A DNA stretch of 64,000 bases. Origin: Paenibacillus amylolyticus. Its GTDB lineage: Bacteria; Bacillota; Bacilli; Paenibacillales; Paenibacillaceae. Position 1 is the first letter of the stretch. Every line of letters begins with the position of its first letter. The notes beneath the pieces are model-generated. The model saw only the letters and a program-made list of their open reading frames with translations, was not told the DNA's origin and searched no databases. Shown piece by piece: positions 7,813 to 17,780 of this stretch. The translations under genes and the position numbers were made by a program. The stretch is from assembly GCF_003719335.1 (NCBI RefSeq), contig NZ_RIAS01000014.1, positions 110,378 through 174,377 of the forward strand. The letters run 5' to 3'.

Positions 7813-10038
7813 ATGAACAACAATTGGTTCAGACGTTTGCTGTTATCGTATTTGCCTATTTTTTTTATTGTGACGACGATTTTATTTTTTATTTTCTTTC
7901 AGGTATTTAACGAACAGAACCGAAGGGAAGCACTTAAGGCCAATGAATTTTTGGCTTCACAGGTGACACAGTATCTGGATAATTCCTTGCGTTCCATTGA
8001 TTTCAAGGTACTGCGCGAGATTTTGACCAACTCTAATCTGAAAAATTATTTCTCGGTATCTGGCAGCGAGGATGTCTATGCCGGCATTCAGGCAGTTAAG
8101 GTCATCGATGAATTGAAGATAGAATATCCGCTGATCGACTCGGTCTACCTGGTCAGGTACAGCGATAACACCGTTTTTAGCAATGGCAAGGCCGTTCCGA
8201 TCAACGAGTTTCCCGATGCAGTCTTTATTGCAGACAGCCGGACGAGAGATGAGCAGAAGTGGGTCGGCGCACGGTCATTCAAGGCGTTTCCTTCCCAATC
8301 GGCGGAGCAGGTCATTACGATTGTGCGGAATGTCGGGAACGGTAGAGGTCTTGTAGTGACCAACGTGGAGTTGAACACGCTACAAAAATCTATTATGCAG
8401 ATGTACGACCCTGAATTTACGTTTGTGAACATCTATAACCGATCCGGTGGAAGTCTCTGGCATGGTGGTGCGCCTGATGCTGAGATGCTTGCTTCCAAGC
8501 CAGTTTCCGCTTCGGGAGAGGTATTCTCTGAATTCACGTCCAGCTATAGTGGCTGGAAGGTGCAGACGGGGCTAAATAACGGGAAAATCATCAAGTTTAC
8601 GCTGCAATTTTATAATATCTGGTTTATTTTCGCTGTCGCTGTTGTGCTGATCGGGGTTGTATGGGTCGTCTATGTGACACGCAGAAACTATAAACCGATC
8701 CAGCAGATTGTTACCTTAATTCAGACTGTATCTTCACAGAAACCGTCAGCATTGAACTATGGCAAGGAGAATGAATTCCGTTTCATTCATACTACACTGG
8801 AGCGCATGATCGACCAGACGAAGCAATATCAGGAGGAGCATGAAGAGAATATGATTTTGCAGAAGAAGGTCTTCTTTCAGGAACTGCTGGAAGGTACGCG
8901 GGATTACACATGTCATGAGTTATCTGCGGAGATGAGCAAGTTCAAGCTGCCGGAATTAGAGCATCGCTGGGCTGTGATGGTGGTGGAGATGGATCGATAC
9001 GATGTATTTATGGATGAGTATCATCAGCAGGATCAAGCCCTCCTGAAATTCGTGCTGTCGAGCATTTTGCAGGAAAGTGCACGGCAAGAAGGAACCGAGG
9101 TATGGGCGGAGTGGGTTTCAAGTCAGCGACTGTACGCCATCCTCTGGCTGCCTGAGACGGAACGGTCGGAAGAGACGGAAAAGCAGTTGCTCAGCGGATA
9201 TCTGGATCGGGTTGGTCAGTATTTGAACTTTACCGTCACGATTGGTGTGGGCAGGGTTGCCGTGGATATTCGCGGACTTCGGGCTTCGCTTAAAGAGGCT
9301 GTGCATGCCCTGGAGTACAAGGCGGTTCTGGGCACCAATCGGATCATACCGTGCGGAGATGTACCGAGTTCGACAAATGATGTGTATGAGTTTTTAAAGA
9401 CTATCTCCTTGCTAGTGCAGGCGATGCGGCTATCAGACGATGCTTGGGAACAGCATTTTGAACGGCTGTTTAAGCAGATTCGCGAGTCCGTTCTGTCTCG
9501 TCAGGAGATTATGAACACGGTCCAGCTGTTGTTCCGGCATTATAATCGTGAATTTGCCGAGCTTCCACGCGAATATCAGGAGTCATGGGCGGCGATATTT
9601 ACGCCATTGCTGCCACGGCTGGAAGGTTGGGAGACGCTGGATGATCTGCGCGAGCTGTGCCTGGAAGGGTTCCGTGAACTGGCGCGGCAGATGGAGACAC
9701 TGCAATGCTCTCGTAAACATCGATCACATATTCTGGAGATTCGCAAATATATCGAGGAGCATTACAACAATCCCGATCTGTCGCTGAATTACCTTAGTGA
9801 TCTGTTCGATATCAATCCGAAGTATCTGAGCAAGCTTTTCAAAGATGAGATTGGCGAGAAATTCGTGGATCTGCTCATCAGTCACCGGATCGAAAAAGCG
9901 AAACAGCTCATGCAACAGACGGACAAAGCGATCCAGGAGATCAGTGAGGAAGTGGGATATACGAACTACAATTCCTTCAACCGTGCTTTTAAAAATGTCG
10001 TTGGCATGGCTCCAAGTGACTATCGAAAGGCGATGTAA
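7813..10038 (+). CDS. Membrane-anchored AraC-family transcriptional regulator
   Basis: A 741-residue regulator with a sensor-like architecture. A membrane segment lies near residues 8-32 and a second near 265-290; between them is an extracytoplasmic sensing region. A long middle region follows, and the C-terminal 100 residues form an AraC double helix-turn-helix (YLSKLFKDEIGEKF, then EISEEVGYTNYNSFNRAFK). It likely senses an extracellular ligand and controls the flanking sugar genes without a separate kinase. The start is uncertain: in-frame ATGs exist at 7777 and 7789 but the protein proper begins MNNNWFRRLL at 7813, after GCGGAG. Confidence 0.85.
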   Translation: MNNNWFRRLLLSYLPIFFIVTTILFFIFFQVFNEQNRREALKANEFLASQVTQYLDNSLRSIDFKVLREILTNSNLKNYFSVSGSEDVYAGIQAVKVIDELKIEYPLIDSVYLVRYSDNTVFSNGKAVPINEFPDAVFIADSRTRDEQKWVGARSFKAFPSQSAEQVITIVRNVGNGRGLVVTNVELNTLQKSIMQMYDPEFTFVNIYNRSGGSLWHGGAPDAEMLASKPVSASGEVFSEFTSSYSGWKVQTGLNNGKIIKFTLQFYNIWFIFAVAVVLIGVVWVVYVTRRNYKPIQQIVTLIQTVSSQKPSALNYGKENEFRFIHTTLERMIDQTKQYQEEHEENMILQKKVFFQELLEGTRDYTCHELSAEMSKFKLPELEHRWAVMVVEMDRYDVFMDEYHQQDQALLKFVLSSILQESARQEGTEVWAEWVSSQRLYAILWLPETERSEETEKQLLSGYLDRVGQYLNFTVTIGVGRVAVDIRGLRASLKEAVHALEYKAVLGTNRIIPCGDVPSSTNDVYEFLKTISLLVQAMRLSDDAWEQHFERLFKQIRESVLSRQEIMNTVQLLFRHYNREFAELPREYQESWAAIFTPLLPRLEGWETLDDLRELCLEGFRELARQMETLQCSRKHRSHILEIRKYIEEHYNNPDLSLNYLSDLFDINPKYLSKLFKDEIGEKFVDLLISHRIEKAKQLMQQTDKAIQEISEEVGYTNYNSFNRAFKNVVGMAPSDYRKAM

Positions 10039-10081
10039 GCTCCACGTATGACCAACTCACAGGCAGGAGGAGAATGTGCAT

Positions 10082-12409
10082 ATGCAAACGCAAATGGGCT
10101 ACAAAGATGTATCACTTCCCATTCAGGAGCGGGTACAGGATCTGCTCGAACGAATGACCATCGCGGAGAAGATCGGGCAGTTGATCCAGCCTATGGGGTG
10201 GAAAACGTACAAGAAAGCGGCAGATGGCTCGGTGCAGGTGACGGAAGAGTTCGAGGCAGACATGGCGCGGGGTGGTGTCGGCTCATTGTATGGTGTACTC
10301 AGGGCAGATCCATGGACGGAAGTAACTTTGGGGACAGGGCTAACGCCCCGGCAAGGTGCGGTGGCAACGAATGTCATTCAGCAATATGCGATAGAGCGTT
10401 CCCGATTAGGGATTCCGATTCTGTTCGGAGAAGAGTGTTCCCACGGGCATATGGCAATTGGTGCAACGGTCTTCCCTGTGCCGCTCACGGTAGGAAGTAC
10501 GTGGAATATCGATCTGTATCGCAGGATGTGCGAGGCGATCGCTGTGGAAACCCGGAGTCAGGGCGGTGCAGCCACGTATTCTCCGGTGCTGGATGTCGTT
10601 CGTGACCCGAGATGGGGACGAACGGAGGAATGTTTTGCCGAAGACGCTTATCTCATCGGGCAGTTTGCTGTGGAAGCCATTCATGGATTGCAGGGAGAGC
10701 GGCTTGATTCAGATCGAACGGTAGTGGCGACACTCAAACATTTTGCGGCGTACGGCAGTTCAGAGGGCGGGCGCAATGCAGCGCCAGTGCATATGGGAAT
10801 GCGTGAATTGCATGAAATCGACCTGCTTCCGTTCAAACAAGCGGTGGAAGCCGGAGCCTGCTCGGTCATGACGGCCTATAACGAGATCGATGGTGTGCCG
10901 TGTACGTCCAGTACGTATCTGCTTCATGATCTTTTGCGGGAGAAGTGGGGTTTCGACGGATTTGTCATTACCGATTTTGGCGCGATCCAGATGCTGGTGA
11001 ACGGACACAACACGGCAGAGGACGGAGAGCAAGCCGTGGCGCAGTCCCTGCGGGCAGGTGTAGATATGGAGATGTCCGGATTCATGTACCGCAAACATCT
11101 GGCACAGGCGCTTGAACAGGGTTTACTGGAAGAGGCAGAGCTGGATGTGGCGGTGCAACGGGTGTTGGAGATGAAATTCAGGCTCGGTTTGTTTGAGCAG
11201 CCATATGTTGATCCTGATTTTGCAGAACAGGTTATCGGGTGTGAGGAGCATGTCGGGGTTGCGCGGGAGGTGGCACAAGAGGGAATTGTCCTGTTGAAAA
11301 ATGAAGGACATTTGCTTCCGCTTGCTGCTCAGGGAACCAAACTGGCTGTGATCGGGCCGAACGCCAACCATATCTATAATCAGCTCGGAGACTATACCTC
11401 GCCGCAGCCAAGGGAGCAGATTGTGACGGTGCTGGATGGTATCACGCGCAAACTCGGTGGGACGGATACTGCTCAGGTGCTGTATGCACCCGGATGCCGG
11501 ATCAAGGGTAATTCGAGAGAAGGCTTTGCACAGGCGCTTGCATGTGCGGAGCAGGCTGATGTCATCGTTATGGTGATGGGCGGATCGAGTGCTCGCGATT
11601 TTGGCGAAGGTACGATTGATCTGCGGACAGGGGCATCCGTGGTAACCGATGATCCGTGGAATGACATGGAGTGCGGGGAAGGCATTGACCGTTCCTCATT
11701 GAACCTGATGGGTGTACAGCTGGAACTGGTGCAGGAAATACATAGACTGGGGAAACCGGTCGTTGTGGTGTATATTAACGGGCGCCCTATTGCCGAACCC
11801 TGGATCGATGAGCATATTCCGGCCATTCTGGAAGCATGGTATCCGGGGCAGGAGGGGGGCAATGCCATCGCAGATGTACTGTTCGGGGACGTGAATCCAT
11901 CGGGACGACTGACCGTATCCATTCCTAAACATGAAGGTCAGCTTCCCGTGTACTATCATGCGAAACGGACGCGCGGCAAGCGATACTTGGAGATGGAGCT
12001 AACGCCGCAATATGCTTTCGGACATGGGCTTAGCTACACGGATTTCAAGTACGACAATGTACGAGTGACACCGGAAGTGATTGAGCCGAACGAGGAGGCA
12101 CAGGTGCAGGTCGAAGTGACGAATGTGGGTGCCGTGGCAGGCAAAGAGGTCGTTCAGCTGTACATTAGCGATGTGTCGGCTTCCGTTACCCGGGCTGAAA
12201 TCGCCCTGAAAGGTTTTTGTAAAATCCATCTGGAGCCAGGTGAGACCCGAACCGTAACGTTTCCTGTGCAAAAAGAACATCTCGCACTGATCGACTCCCG
12301 TCTTCAGTCTGTGGTGGAACCGGGTGAATTCAAGCTGATGGTCGGACGCAGCTCTGCGGACTGGACGGCTTGCAGTCTGCGTGTACAACAGGTGGAGGTG
12401 AAGGAATGA
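10082..12409 (+). CDS. Glycoside hydrolase family 3 (beta-glucosidase or beta-xylosidase-like)
   Basis: A 775-residue cytosolic exo-glycosidase. It has the GH3 N-terminal TIM barrel (residues about 15-370) with KHFAAYG and FVITDFGAI, where Asp298 matches the catalytic nucleophile; the alpha/beta sandwich domain (about 390-620) includes YPGQEGGNAIADVLFG; the C-terminal domain is fibronectin type III-like. This is the three-domain layout of BglX-like enzymes; the exact sugar cannot be read from sequence. The start is ATG at 10082, nine bases from GGAGGAG; the GTG at 10076 is too close. Its stop overlaps the start of the mannosidase gene by ATGA, so the two are translationally coupled. Confidence 0.9.
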   Translation: MQTQMGYKDVSLPIQERVQDLLERMTIAEKIGQLIQPMGWKTYKKAADGSVQVTEEFEADMARGGVGSLYGVLRADPWTEVTLGTGLTPRQGAVATNVIQQYAIERSRLGIPILFGEECSHGHMAIGATVFPVPLTVGSTWNIDLYRRMCEAIAVETRSQGGAATYSPVLDVVRDPRWGRTEECFAEDAYLIGQFAVEAIHGLQGERLDSDRTVVATLKHFAAYGSSEGGRNAAPVHMGMRELHEIDLLPFKQAVEAGACSVMTAYNEIDGVPCTSSTYLLHDLLREKWGFDGFVITDFGAIQMLVNGHNTAEDGEQAVAQSLRAGVDMEMSGFMYRKHLAQALEQGLLEEAELDVAVQRVLEMKFRLGLFEQPYVDPDFAEQVIGCEEHVGVAREVAQEGIVLLKNEGHLLPLAAQGTKLAVIGPNANHIYNQLGDYTSPQPREQIVTVLDGITRKLGGTDTAQVLYAPGCRIKGNSREGFAQALACAEQADVIVMVMGGSSARDFGEGTIDLRTGASVVTDDPWNDMECGEGIDRSSLNLMGVQLELVQEIHRLGKPVVVVYINGRPIAEPWIDEHIPAILEAWYPGQEGGNAIADVLFGDVNPSGRLTVSIPKHEGQLPVYYHAKRTRGKRYLEMELTPQYAFGHGLSYTDFKYDNVRVTPEVIEPNEEAQVQVEVTNVGAVAGKEVVQLYISDVSASVTRAEIALKGFCKIHLEPGETRTVTFPVQKEHLALIDSRLQSVVEPGEFKLMVGRSSADWTACSLRVQQVEVKE

Positions 12410-15400
12410 TCCGAATTCAGCGGTTTATCGAAGATTTGAAGCAGAAGCAGTGGCTGGAAGTCGTTGAACTTCCCGAGTGGCAGATGCAGCGCGCTCGATA
12501 TATTCGGCCAGGAGAATACGAGTATGAGCTGGAAGGAAACGGAGCGATCCAGCCTTTAAATCCCTTGAACAGCACGCACGGAACGACGTATTTTCTGAGC
12601 AAAAGAATTGAGGTTCCCCAAACATGGCGGGGTGAGGCTATCGGATTCATTTTTGAAGCGGGTGGGGAAGGGTTGTTGAAGGTCAACGGTGTTCCTTATC
12701 ACGGGCTGGATCGCAACCATACCTTCGTTCCCCTGCCGATAGAACGTGTGGGATTAGCGCCGAAGCTGGAGATCGAGCTGTATGATCCCATCCCGGAGCC
12801 GCATGATCCCTTGAATCGACAAGCGGTGATCCAGCCTCCGATCCAGGGGATACGAGCGGCACTGGTGCATGTGAATCAACCGTTGCAGAGCCTGATGTAC
12901 AGCATAATGGTGCTTTCCGAGTCGTTACAGGCTTTACCGGAGAAGGATCTGAAACGTATAACACTGTTACGGACCATGCATCAGGTGATGGATGAGATGT
13001 ATCATGATCCGGTACGCTGGCAGGATGGCGTGTGGTTGCAAGAACTGGAACAGAGGATAGCCCAGACTGTGGAGCGGGAAGACTCCGAGCAGCACCGAAG
13101 CGGGTTTATGCATCTGGTTGGACAGTCTCACATTGATGTGGCCTGGCTTTGGCCTGTTCGAGAGACCGTGCGCAAATCGAGCCGGACGTTCTCTACGATG
13201 TGTACGCTAATGGATACGTATCCGGATTTTGTGTACTCCCAGAGCCAGCCTCAACTATATGCTTTTGTAAAGGAGCATTATCCCGAGCTGTATGAACGGG
13301 TGAAGGCACGTATTGCCGAAGGGCGCTGGGAACTGGTCGGTGGCATGTGGGTGGAGCCGGACTTGAACATTCCGAGCGGCGAGTCCTTGGTGCGCCAGAT
13401 TCTGTACGGACAGCAGTTCTATCAGTCGGAATTCGGCAAACGTTCAAATATTGAATGGCTGCCGGATACGTTTGGATACTGCGCTTCACTGCCTCAGATT
13501 CTGAGGCTTGCCGACATTCCTTATTTTATGACCACCAAATTGAACTGGAATGATACGAATGTGTTTCCGTATGATCTGTTCGACTGGGTGGGGATTGACG
13601 GTACCTCGGTGCTGTCTTACCTGAATCATGGTGTAAATGAACATACGCGTCCCAAAGATATGCATGAACACTGGCAGTCCTACAAGCAAAAAGACGTTCA
13701 TGCGGAGCAGATGCTACTTTATGGACACGGCGATGGCGGCGGCGGTGTGACGAATGAGATGGTGGAGTTTGCGGAGCGTTCTCACCTGATGGCAGGGCAT
13801 CCGATCAGTCAATTCAGCACGGCGGGAGCCTTTTTTGAAGGGATTGCAGCGAGTAAACCAACACTGCCGAAGTGGCATGGTGATCTGTATCTGGAGCTGC
13901 ATCGCGGTACGTACACCACCCACGCGCGGAATAAACGCAGCAACCGCAAGGCCGAGGTGCTCTATCGCGAAGCAGAAATATGGAGCCAGTGGGATCAGAA
14001 ACGCAGTCGGATGCTGGATCACAAGGAAGTGCTCGAAGAAGGCTGGAAGCTGATCATGCTGAATCAGTTCCATGATATTATTCCGGGTACGTCGATTCCC
14101 GAAGTGTATGTAACTTCTGCTGAGGAGTATACGAAGGTGTTTGCGCTTGGTGATGAAGTGCTGCAGGGGTCACTCGATGCTCTCACGGATAACATTGCAA
14201 CGAATGAAGTACCAGGTAAGCCGTACGTTATATTCAACAGTCTTGGCTGGGAACGAAATGAAGTGATCTGCATCTCAGGTGGAGCCGAATTAGCTGCATT
14301 GAAGGCGTATGACCGTCAGGGGAAACGGTTGATTAGTGAAATTGAGCAAGGTGCAGATGGGGTTCGTCTGCATGTTCTTGTTCCTTCGATTCCTGCCTTT
14401 GGGTATAACACCATATGGCTGCGCGAGGCAGAAGATGAAATACTGCGTGTAGAAGTAGGGGGAGCAGAGCTGGAAGCCGAAGCAAAAGAAGAAGTAGAAC
14501 GATATGCAAAAGAAGAAATAGCGGTAACCGTAGAACAGGGAGCGGATAGCGCATTAGGAGCAACAGGTGAGGTCGACATCCCAGTAGGGAAAAGAACAAC
14601 AGATGCAGTTTTAGAAGTGGGTTCAGCGATCCCAAAGACGGCTAAGCTTGAGCAAATACCTGCATGTTGGGAAACCGAGTTCTATTTGCTTGAATTCAAC
14701 GACTTGGGTGAGATCACAAGATGGTATGACAAGACCGTAGGGCGTGAATGGTTGAAGCCGGGCGACCGAGCGAATGAGTGGCAGTTTTTCCATGACAAAC
14801 CGACGTACTGGGATGCATGGGATATAGACCCCCGGTTTGAATCTCAACGTGCGGGGGGTGTGCAGCTGATTTCCAGAGAGGTTGTGCAACGCGGCTCTGT
14901 ACAGGATGTACTGCGGTTCCGCTGGAAGCTGAATGATTCCGAGATTAGCCAGGATATGATTTTAGTTCATCACCAGCGGCGCATTGATTTCAAAACCCGG
15001 CTCGATTGGAAAGAAAGTCACAAGCTGCTCAAAATAGCGTTTCCGGCAGATCTGGTGGCGGCCAAAGCAACCTATGAGATTCCGTTTGGCGCTTTGGAGC
15101 GGGCAACGCATAACAATACGAGCTGGGAACGGGCACAGTTCGAGGTGTGTGGGCACCGCTGGGCTGATCTTTCGGAGGGCAATAGTGGTATCAGTTTGTT
15201 GAATGATTGCAAGTATGGCTACGACGTTAAGGATCGCACCATTCGTCTTTCGCTGCTGCGAGCGCCAAAATGGCCGGATATACATGCCGATCAAGGGCAG
15301 CATGAATTCACATATTCCGTGTTGCCGCATGAAGGAGACTGGCGTCAGGCGAATGTGGTACAGCGTGCGATGGAACTGAATCATCCGGTACAGGTGTTTG

Positions 15401-15702
15401 CGTCTACACCACATGCGGGCGAGAAGTCTTCAAAACACAGCTGGGTTCAGTTCGACAGTGAGCATATTATTTTGGATACGATCAAGGTGTCGGAGGACGG
15501 ATCAGGAACGGTACTGCGTTTCTATGAATCAACCGGAGGCCGGGAGACAATACAGGTGCAGTGGAATGAGCAAAATGTGAGTGCGTCTATCATCAATCTG
15601 TTAGAAGATGAACTGGAGTCGCTTTCTTGCGAGGGTGGAGCGTTTAAACTGACGTTTAAGCCCTATGAAATCAAGTCGGTAAAGCTTGTGCCATCAAGTT
15701 GA
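12406..15702 (+). CDS. Alpha-mannosidase, glycoside hydrolase family 38
   Basis: A 1098-residue cytosolic enzyme that removes alpha-linked mannose. HIDVAWLWP supplies zinc ligands His242 and Asp244, and WLPDTFGY carries Asp354, the expected nucleophile and metal ligand. The zinc-binding GHGDGGGG segment and NQFHDIIPGTSIPEV are also typical. Beta-sandwich domains make up the C-terminal half. Residues about 675-745 form an acidic, Glu/Ala-rich low-complexity stretch between two sandwich domains that looks like an insertion. Translation starts at an ATG that overlaps the GH3 stop (ATGA). An upstream in-frame ATG at 12370 lies inside the GH3 gene and is not preferred. Confidence 0.92.
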   Translation: MIRIQRFIEDLKQKQWLEVVELPEWQMQRARYIRPGEYEYELEGNGAIQPLNPLNSTHGTTYFLSKRIEVPQTWRGEAIGFIFEAGGEGLLKVNGVPYHGLDRNHTFVPLPIERVGLAPKLEIELYDPIPEPHDPLNRQAVIQPPIQGIRAALVHVNQPLQSLMYSIMVLSESLQALPEKDLKRITLLRTMHQVMDEMYHDPVRWQDGVWLQELEQRIAQTVEREDSEQHRSGFMHLVGQSHIDVAWLWPVRETVRKSSRTFSTMCTLMDTYPDFVYSQSQPQLYAFVKEHYPELYERVKARIAEGRWELVGGMWVEPDLNIPSGESLVRQILYGQQFYQSEFGKRSNIEWLPDTFGYCASLPQILRLADIPYFMTTKLNWNDTNVFPYDLFDWVGIDGTSVLSYLNHGVNEHTRPKDMHEHWQSYKQKDVHAEQMLLYGHGDGGGGVTNEMVEFAERSHLMAGHPISQFSTAGAFFEGIAASKPTLPKWHGDLYLELHRGTYTTHARNKRSNRKAEVLYREAEIWSQWDQKRSRMLDHKEVLEEGWKLIMLNQFHDIIPGTSIPEVYVTSAEEYTKVFALGDEVLQGSLDALTDNIATNEVPGKPYVIFNSLGWERNEVICISGGAELAALKAYDRQGKRLISEIEQGADGVRLHVLVPSIPAFGYNTIWLREAEDEILRVEVGGAELEAEAKEEVERYAKEEIAVTVEQGADSALGATGEVDIPVGKRTTDAVLEVGSAIPKTAKLEQIPACWETEFYLLEFNDLGEITRWYDKTVGREWLKPGDRANEWQFFHDKPTYWDAWDIDPRFESQRAGGVQLISREVVQRGSVQDVLRFRWKLNDSEISQDMILVHHQRRIDFKTRLDWKESHKLLKIAFPADLVAAKATYEIPFGALERATHNNTSWERAQFEVCGHRWADLSEGNSGISLLNDCKYGYDVKDRTIRLSLLRAPKWPDIHADQGQHEFTYSVLPHEGDWRQANVVQRAMELNHPVQVFASTPHAGEKSSKHSWVQFDSEHIILDTIKVSEDGSGTVLRFYESTGGRETIQVQWNEQNVSASIINLLEDELESLSCEGGAFKLTFKPYEIKSVKLVPSS

Positions 15703-15706
15703 TACG

Positions 15707-15936
15707 ATATAAGTTGAACTATTCATTTACACTATAACGGAGAGGACAGAAAAAACCTGAAAAAGCGAAGCGCTCGCCTAAAAGCTTTCTGCAAGAAAGC
15801 TACATCGGAAGCATATGCTTATCACCGGATTTCCCCTTTGGAAAAGGGAATCAAAAAAATCTGGGGATAACAGCGATTGGAAGGTTATTCTGTCATCGGA
15901 GTGTTCCGTGTAAAAACCTTTAGTTCAACTTATATA
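15707..15936 (+). repeat. Dispersed intergenic element, copy 2 (longest copy)
   Basis: The terminal inverted repeats are perfect over 14 bases: ATATAAGTTGAACT at 15707-15720 and AGTTCAACTTATAT at 15922-15935. The core is nearly identical to the element at 20767 (GGACAGAAAAAACCTG, AAGCGAAGCGCTCGCC, CTGGGGATAACAGCGATTGG, CTGTCATCGGAGTG). This copy has about 40 extra bases at 15780-15819 holding a perfect 8-bp hairpin and a 12-bp palindrome. It lies five bases after the mannosidase stop. With about 85 bases of unremarkable sequence on its right, it accounts for the 318-base gap before the isomerase gene. Confidence 0.8.
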
Positions 15937-16020
15937 GCATGATTTTTGAATTCACGGATGCACGATGGATTGAAACGTCAAAGAGCGGCATAACTCATCT
16001 AATCTCATGGGAGGTACGAC

Positions 16021-16896
16021 ATGAAATTAACCAATAAGATCGGTGTAATCGTGGACAGTTTTGGCGTAGGTGTGCGGGAAGGACTGTTGAAAGCCAAGGA
16101 TGCAGGTGCAGAAGGCGTTCAGATCTACGCGGTGAAGGGGGAGATGGACCCGGCAAATCTGTCGCTTGCGGCTCGTAAAGAGCTTCGCAGCTATATAGAT
16201 GGTTTGGGTCTTGAGATTTCAGCCTTGGTTGGTGATCTGGGCGGTCACGGCTTTCAAGTGAAGGAAGACAATGCATGGAAAGTGGAAAAGTCTAAGCGAA
16301 TTGTTGATCTGGCTCTTGATCTGGGCACAAATATTGTGACCACACATATCGGTATTGTCCCTCATGATCCTTCTTCCAAAGTATACGAAACACTGTACGC
16401 TGCCTGTGAGGAGCTGGGACAGTACGCCAAAAGTGTAGGTGCCTACTTTGCCATCGAGACGGGGCCGGAAACGGCTGCGGATCTCAAAGGTTTTTTGGAT
16501 ACCCTCTCTACGAACGGGGTATCGGTTAACTTTGACCCGGCGAACATGGTAATGGTGACAGGGGATGAGCCGGTGCAGGGTGTGAAGTTGCTCAAGGATT
16601 ATATCGTGCATACCCATGTGAAGGATGGCTTGCGTCTGAAAGAGGTTGATCCACGGGACGTGTACGGTGCTGTGGGTTACGCTCCGATGGATCATGAGAA
16701 AATTGCCGAAATGGTAGCTTCCGGTGCTTTTTTCCGCGAAGTACCGCTCGGTGAGGGAGCTGTTGATTTTGATGCTTATTTTGCCGCGCTGCAGGAGATT
16801 GGTTACACAGGGTATCTGACCATTGAGCGCGAAGTAGGAGACCAACCGGAAGTGGATATTCGCAAAGCCGTGCAGTTCATCAAACAATATCGATAG
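16021..16896 (+). CDS. Sugar phosphate isomerase/epimerase
   Basis: A 291-residue TIM-barrel protein of the xylose isomerase-like family, cytosolic. Visible features are the barrel strands ending in FAIETGPE, NFDPANMVM and HTHVKDGL, which place the metal-binding Glu, Asp and His residues, and the late GEGAVDFDAYF and GYLTIERE segments. The start ATG has GGGAGG seven bases upstream. It is followed after 11 bases by a second isomerase of the same fold, so the two form an operon. It is only distantly related to the isomerases at 1-715 and 16908. The substrate is unknown. Confidence 0.88.
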   Translation: MKLTNKIGVIVDSFGVGVREGLLKAKDAGAEGVQIYAVKGEMDPANLSLAARKELRSYIDGLGLEISALVGDLGGHGFQVKEDNAWKVEKSKRIVDLALDLGTNIVTTHIGIVPHDPSSKVYETLYAACEELGQYAKSVGAYFAIETGPETAADLKGFLDTLSTNGVSVNFDPANMVMVTGDEPVQGVKLLKDYIVHTHVKDGLRLKEVDPRDVYGAVGYAPMDHEKIAEMVASGAFFREVPLGEGAVDFDAYFAALQEIGYTGYLTIEREVGDQPEVDIRKAVQFIKQYR

Positions 16897-16907
16897 GAGT
16901 GGAGCGG

Positions 16908-17780
16908 ATGAAGGTAGGTTTGAGCACGTACAGTTTGTTGAATGATCTGAATTCGGGAGCCATGACGGTACTGGATGTAATCGACTGGATTGCAGCGAAC
17001 GGCGGCGAGCACATGGAGATGGTTCCCTACGGATACACGGTGGAGGATAATCATGAACTGGCGGATGCGATTCGGGAGCGAGCCGCAGCAGCTGGGATTG
17101 AACTGTCGAATTATTCGATGCCGGCCGACTTTGTGCAGGAGACAGAAGAGGCTTTTGAAGAAGAGATGGCTCGGATTAAAAGACATGTGGATGTCGCACA
17201 CCGGATGGGTGTCAGGCATCTGCGCCACGACGTTACTGCATTCAGGCTGCCCAAGGAGAGCACGACCATTGCCTGGTTTGAACAGCACCTGCCGCTGATG
17301 GTTAGGGGAAGCCAGATCATTGCCGATTATGCTGCACAGTACGGGATGATCACAACGATTGAGAATCATGGGTTCAGTGTGCAGGCTAGTGATCGGGTTC
17401 AGCGTGTGCTGCAAGCCGTAGATCGGCCAAATTTTAAAACAACACTGGATATTGGCAACTTCATGTGTGTAGATGAAAACCCGATTATCGGTGTGATGAA
17501 AAATCTGCCGTACGCTTCGCTTATTCATTTTAAAGATTTCTACTTCCGTCCGTATGATGAGCATCCGGGGGAAGGGGAGTGGTTTACCACGACCTATGGT
17601 AACTTCCTGCGGGGTGCGATCGTGGGTCAAGGGGATATCCCCATTCGCAAAATCGTCAAGCTGATCAAAGATTCCGGTTACGATGGCAACATCACGGTGG
17701 AGTTCGAAGGCATGGAGGAATGCAAAGCCGCTTCCAAAATCGCCATGGACAATTTGCGCCGTTTCTGGGATGAAGCATAG
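16908..17780 (+). CDS. Sugar phosphate isomerase/epimerase, paralogue of the gene at the left edge
   Basis: A 290-residue TIM-barrel isomerase or epimerase. Conserved parts are IENHGFSVQ, FKTTLDIGNFMCVDE, HFKDFYFR and VEFEGMEECKAASKIA. The first gene of the window shows the same order and many identical residues, so this pair flanks the fucosidase-mannosidase cluster. The start is ATG at 16908 with GGAGTGGAG just upstream; the in-frame GTG at 16899 lies within that Shine-Dalgarno region. A clear terminator follows, ending the cluster. Confidence 0.88.
   Translation: MKVGLSTYSLLNDLNSGAMTVLDVIDWIAANGGEHMEMVPYGYTVEDNHELADAIRERAAAAGIELSNYSMPADFVQETEEAFEEEMARIKRHVDVAHRMGVRHLRHDVTAFRLPKESTTIAWFEQHLPLMVRGSQIIADYAAQYGMITTIENHGFSVQASDRVQRVLQAVDRPNFKTTLDIGNFMCVDENPIIGVMKNLPYASLIHFKDFYFRPYDEHPGEGEWFTTTYGNFLRGAIVGQGDIPIRKIVKLIKDSGYDGNITVEFEGMEECKAASKIAMDNLRRFWDEA

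Noticed and set aside
10048..10605. Plus-strand frame of 185 codons at the start of the GH3 gene
   Set aside because: It runs out of frame through the conserved GH3 region, and its composition is not protein-like.
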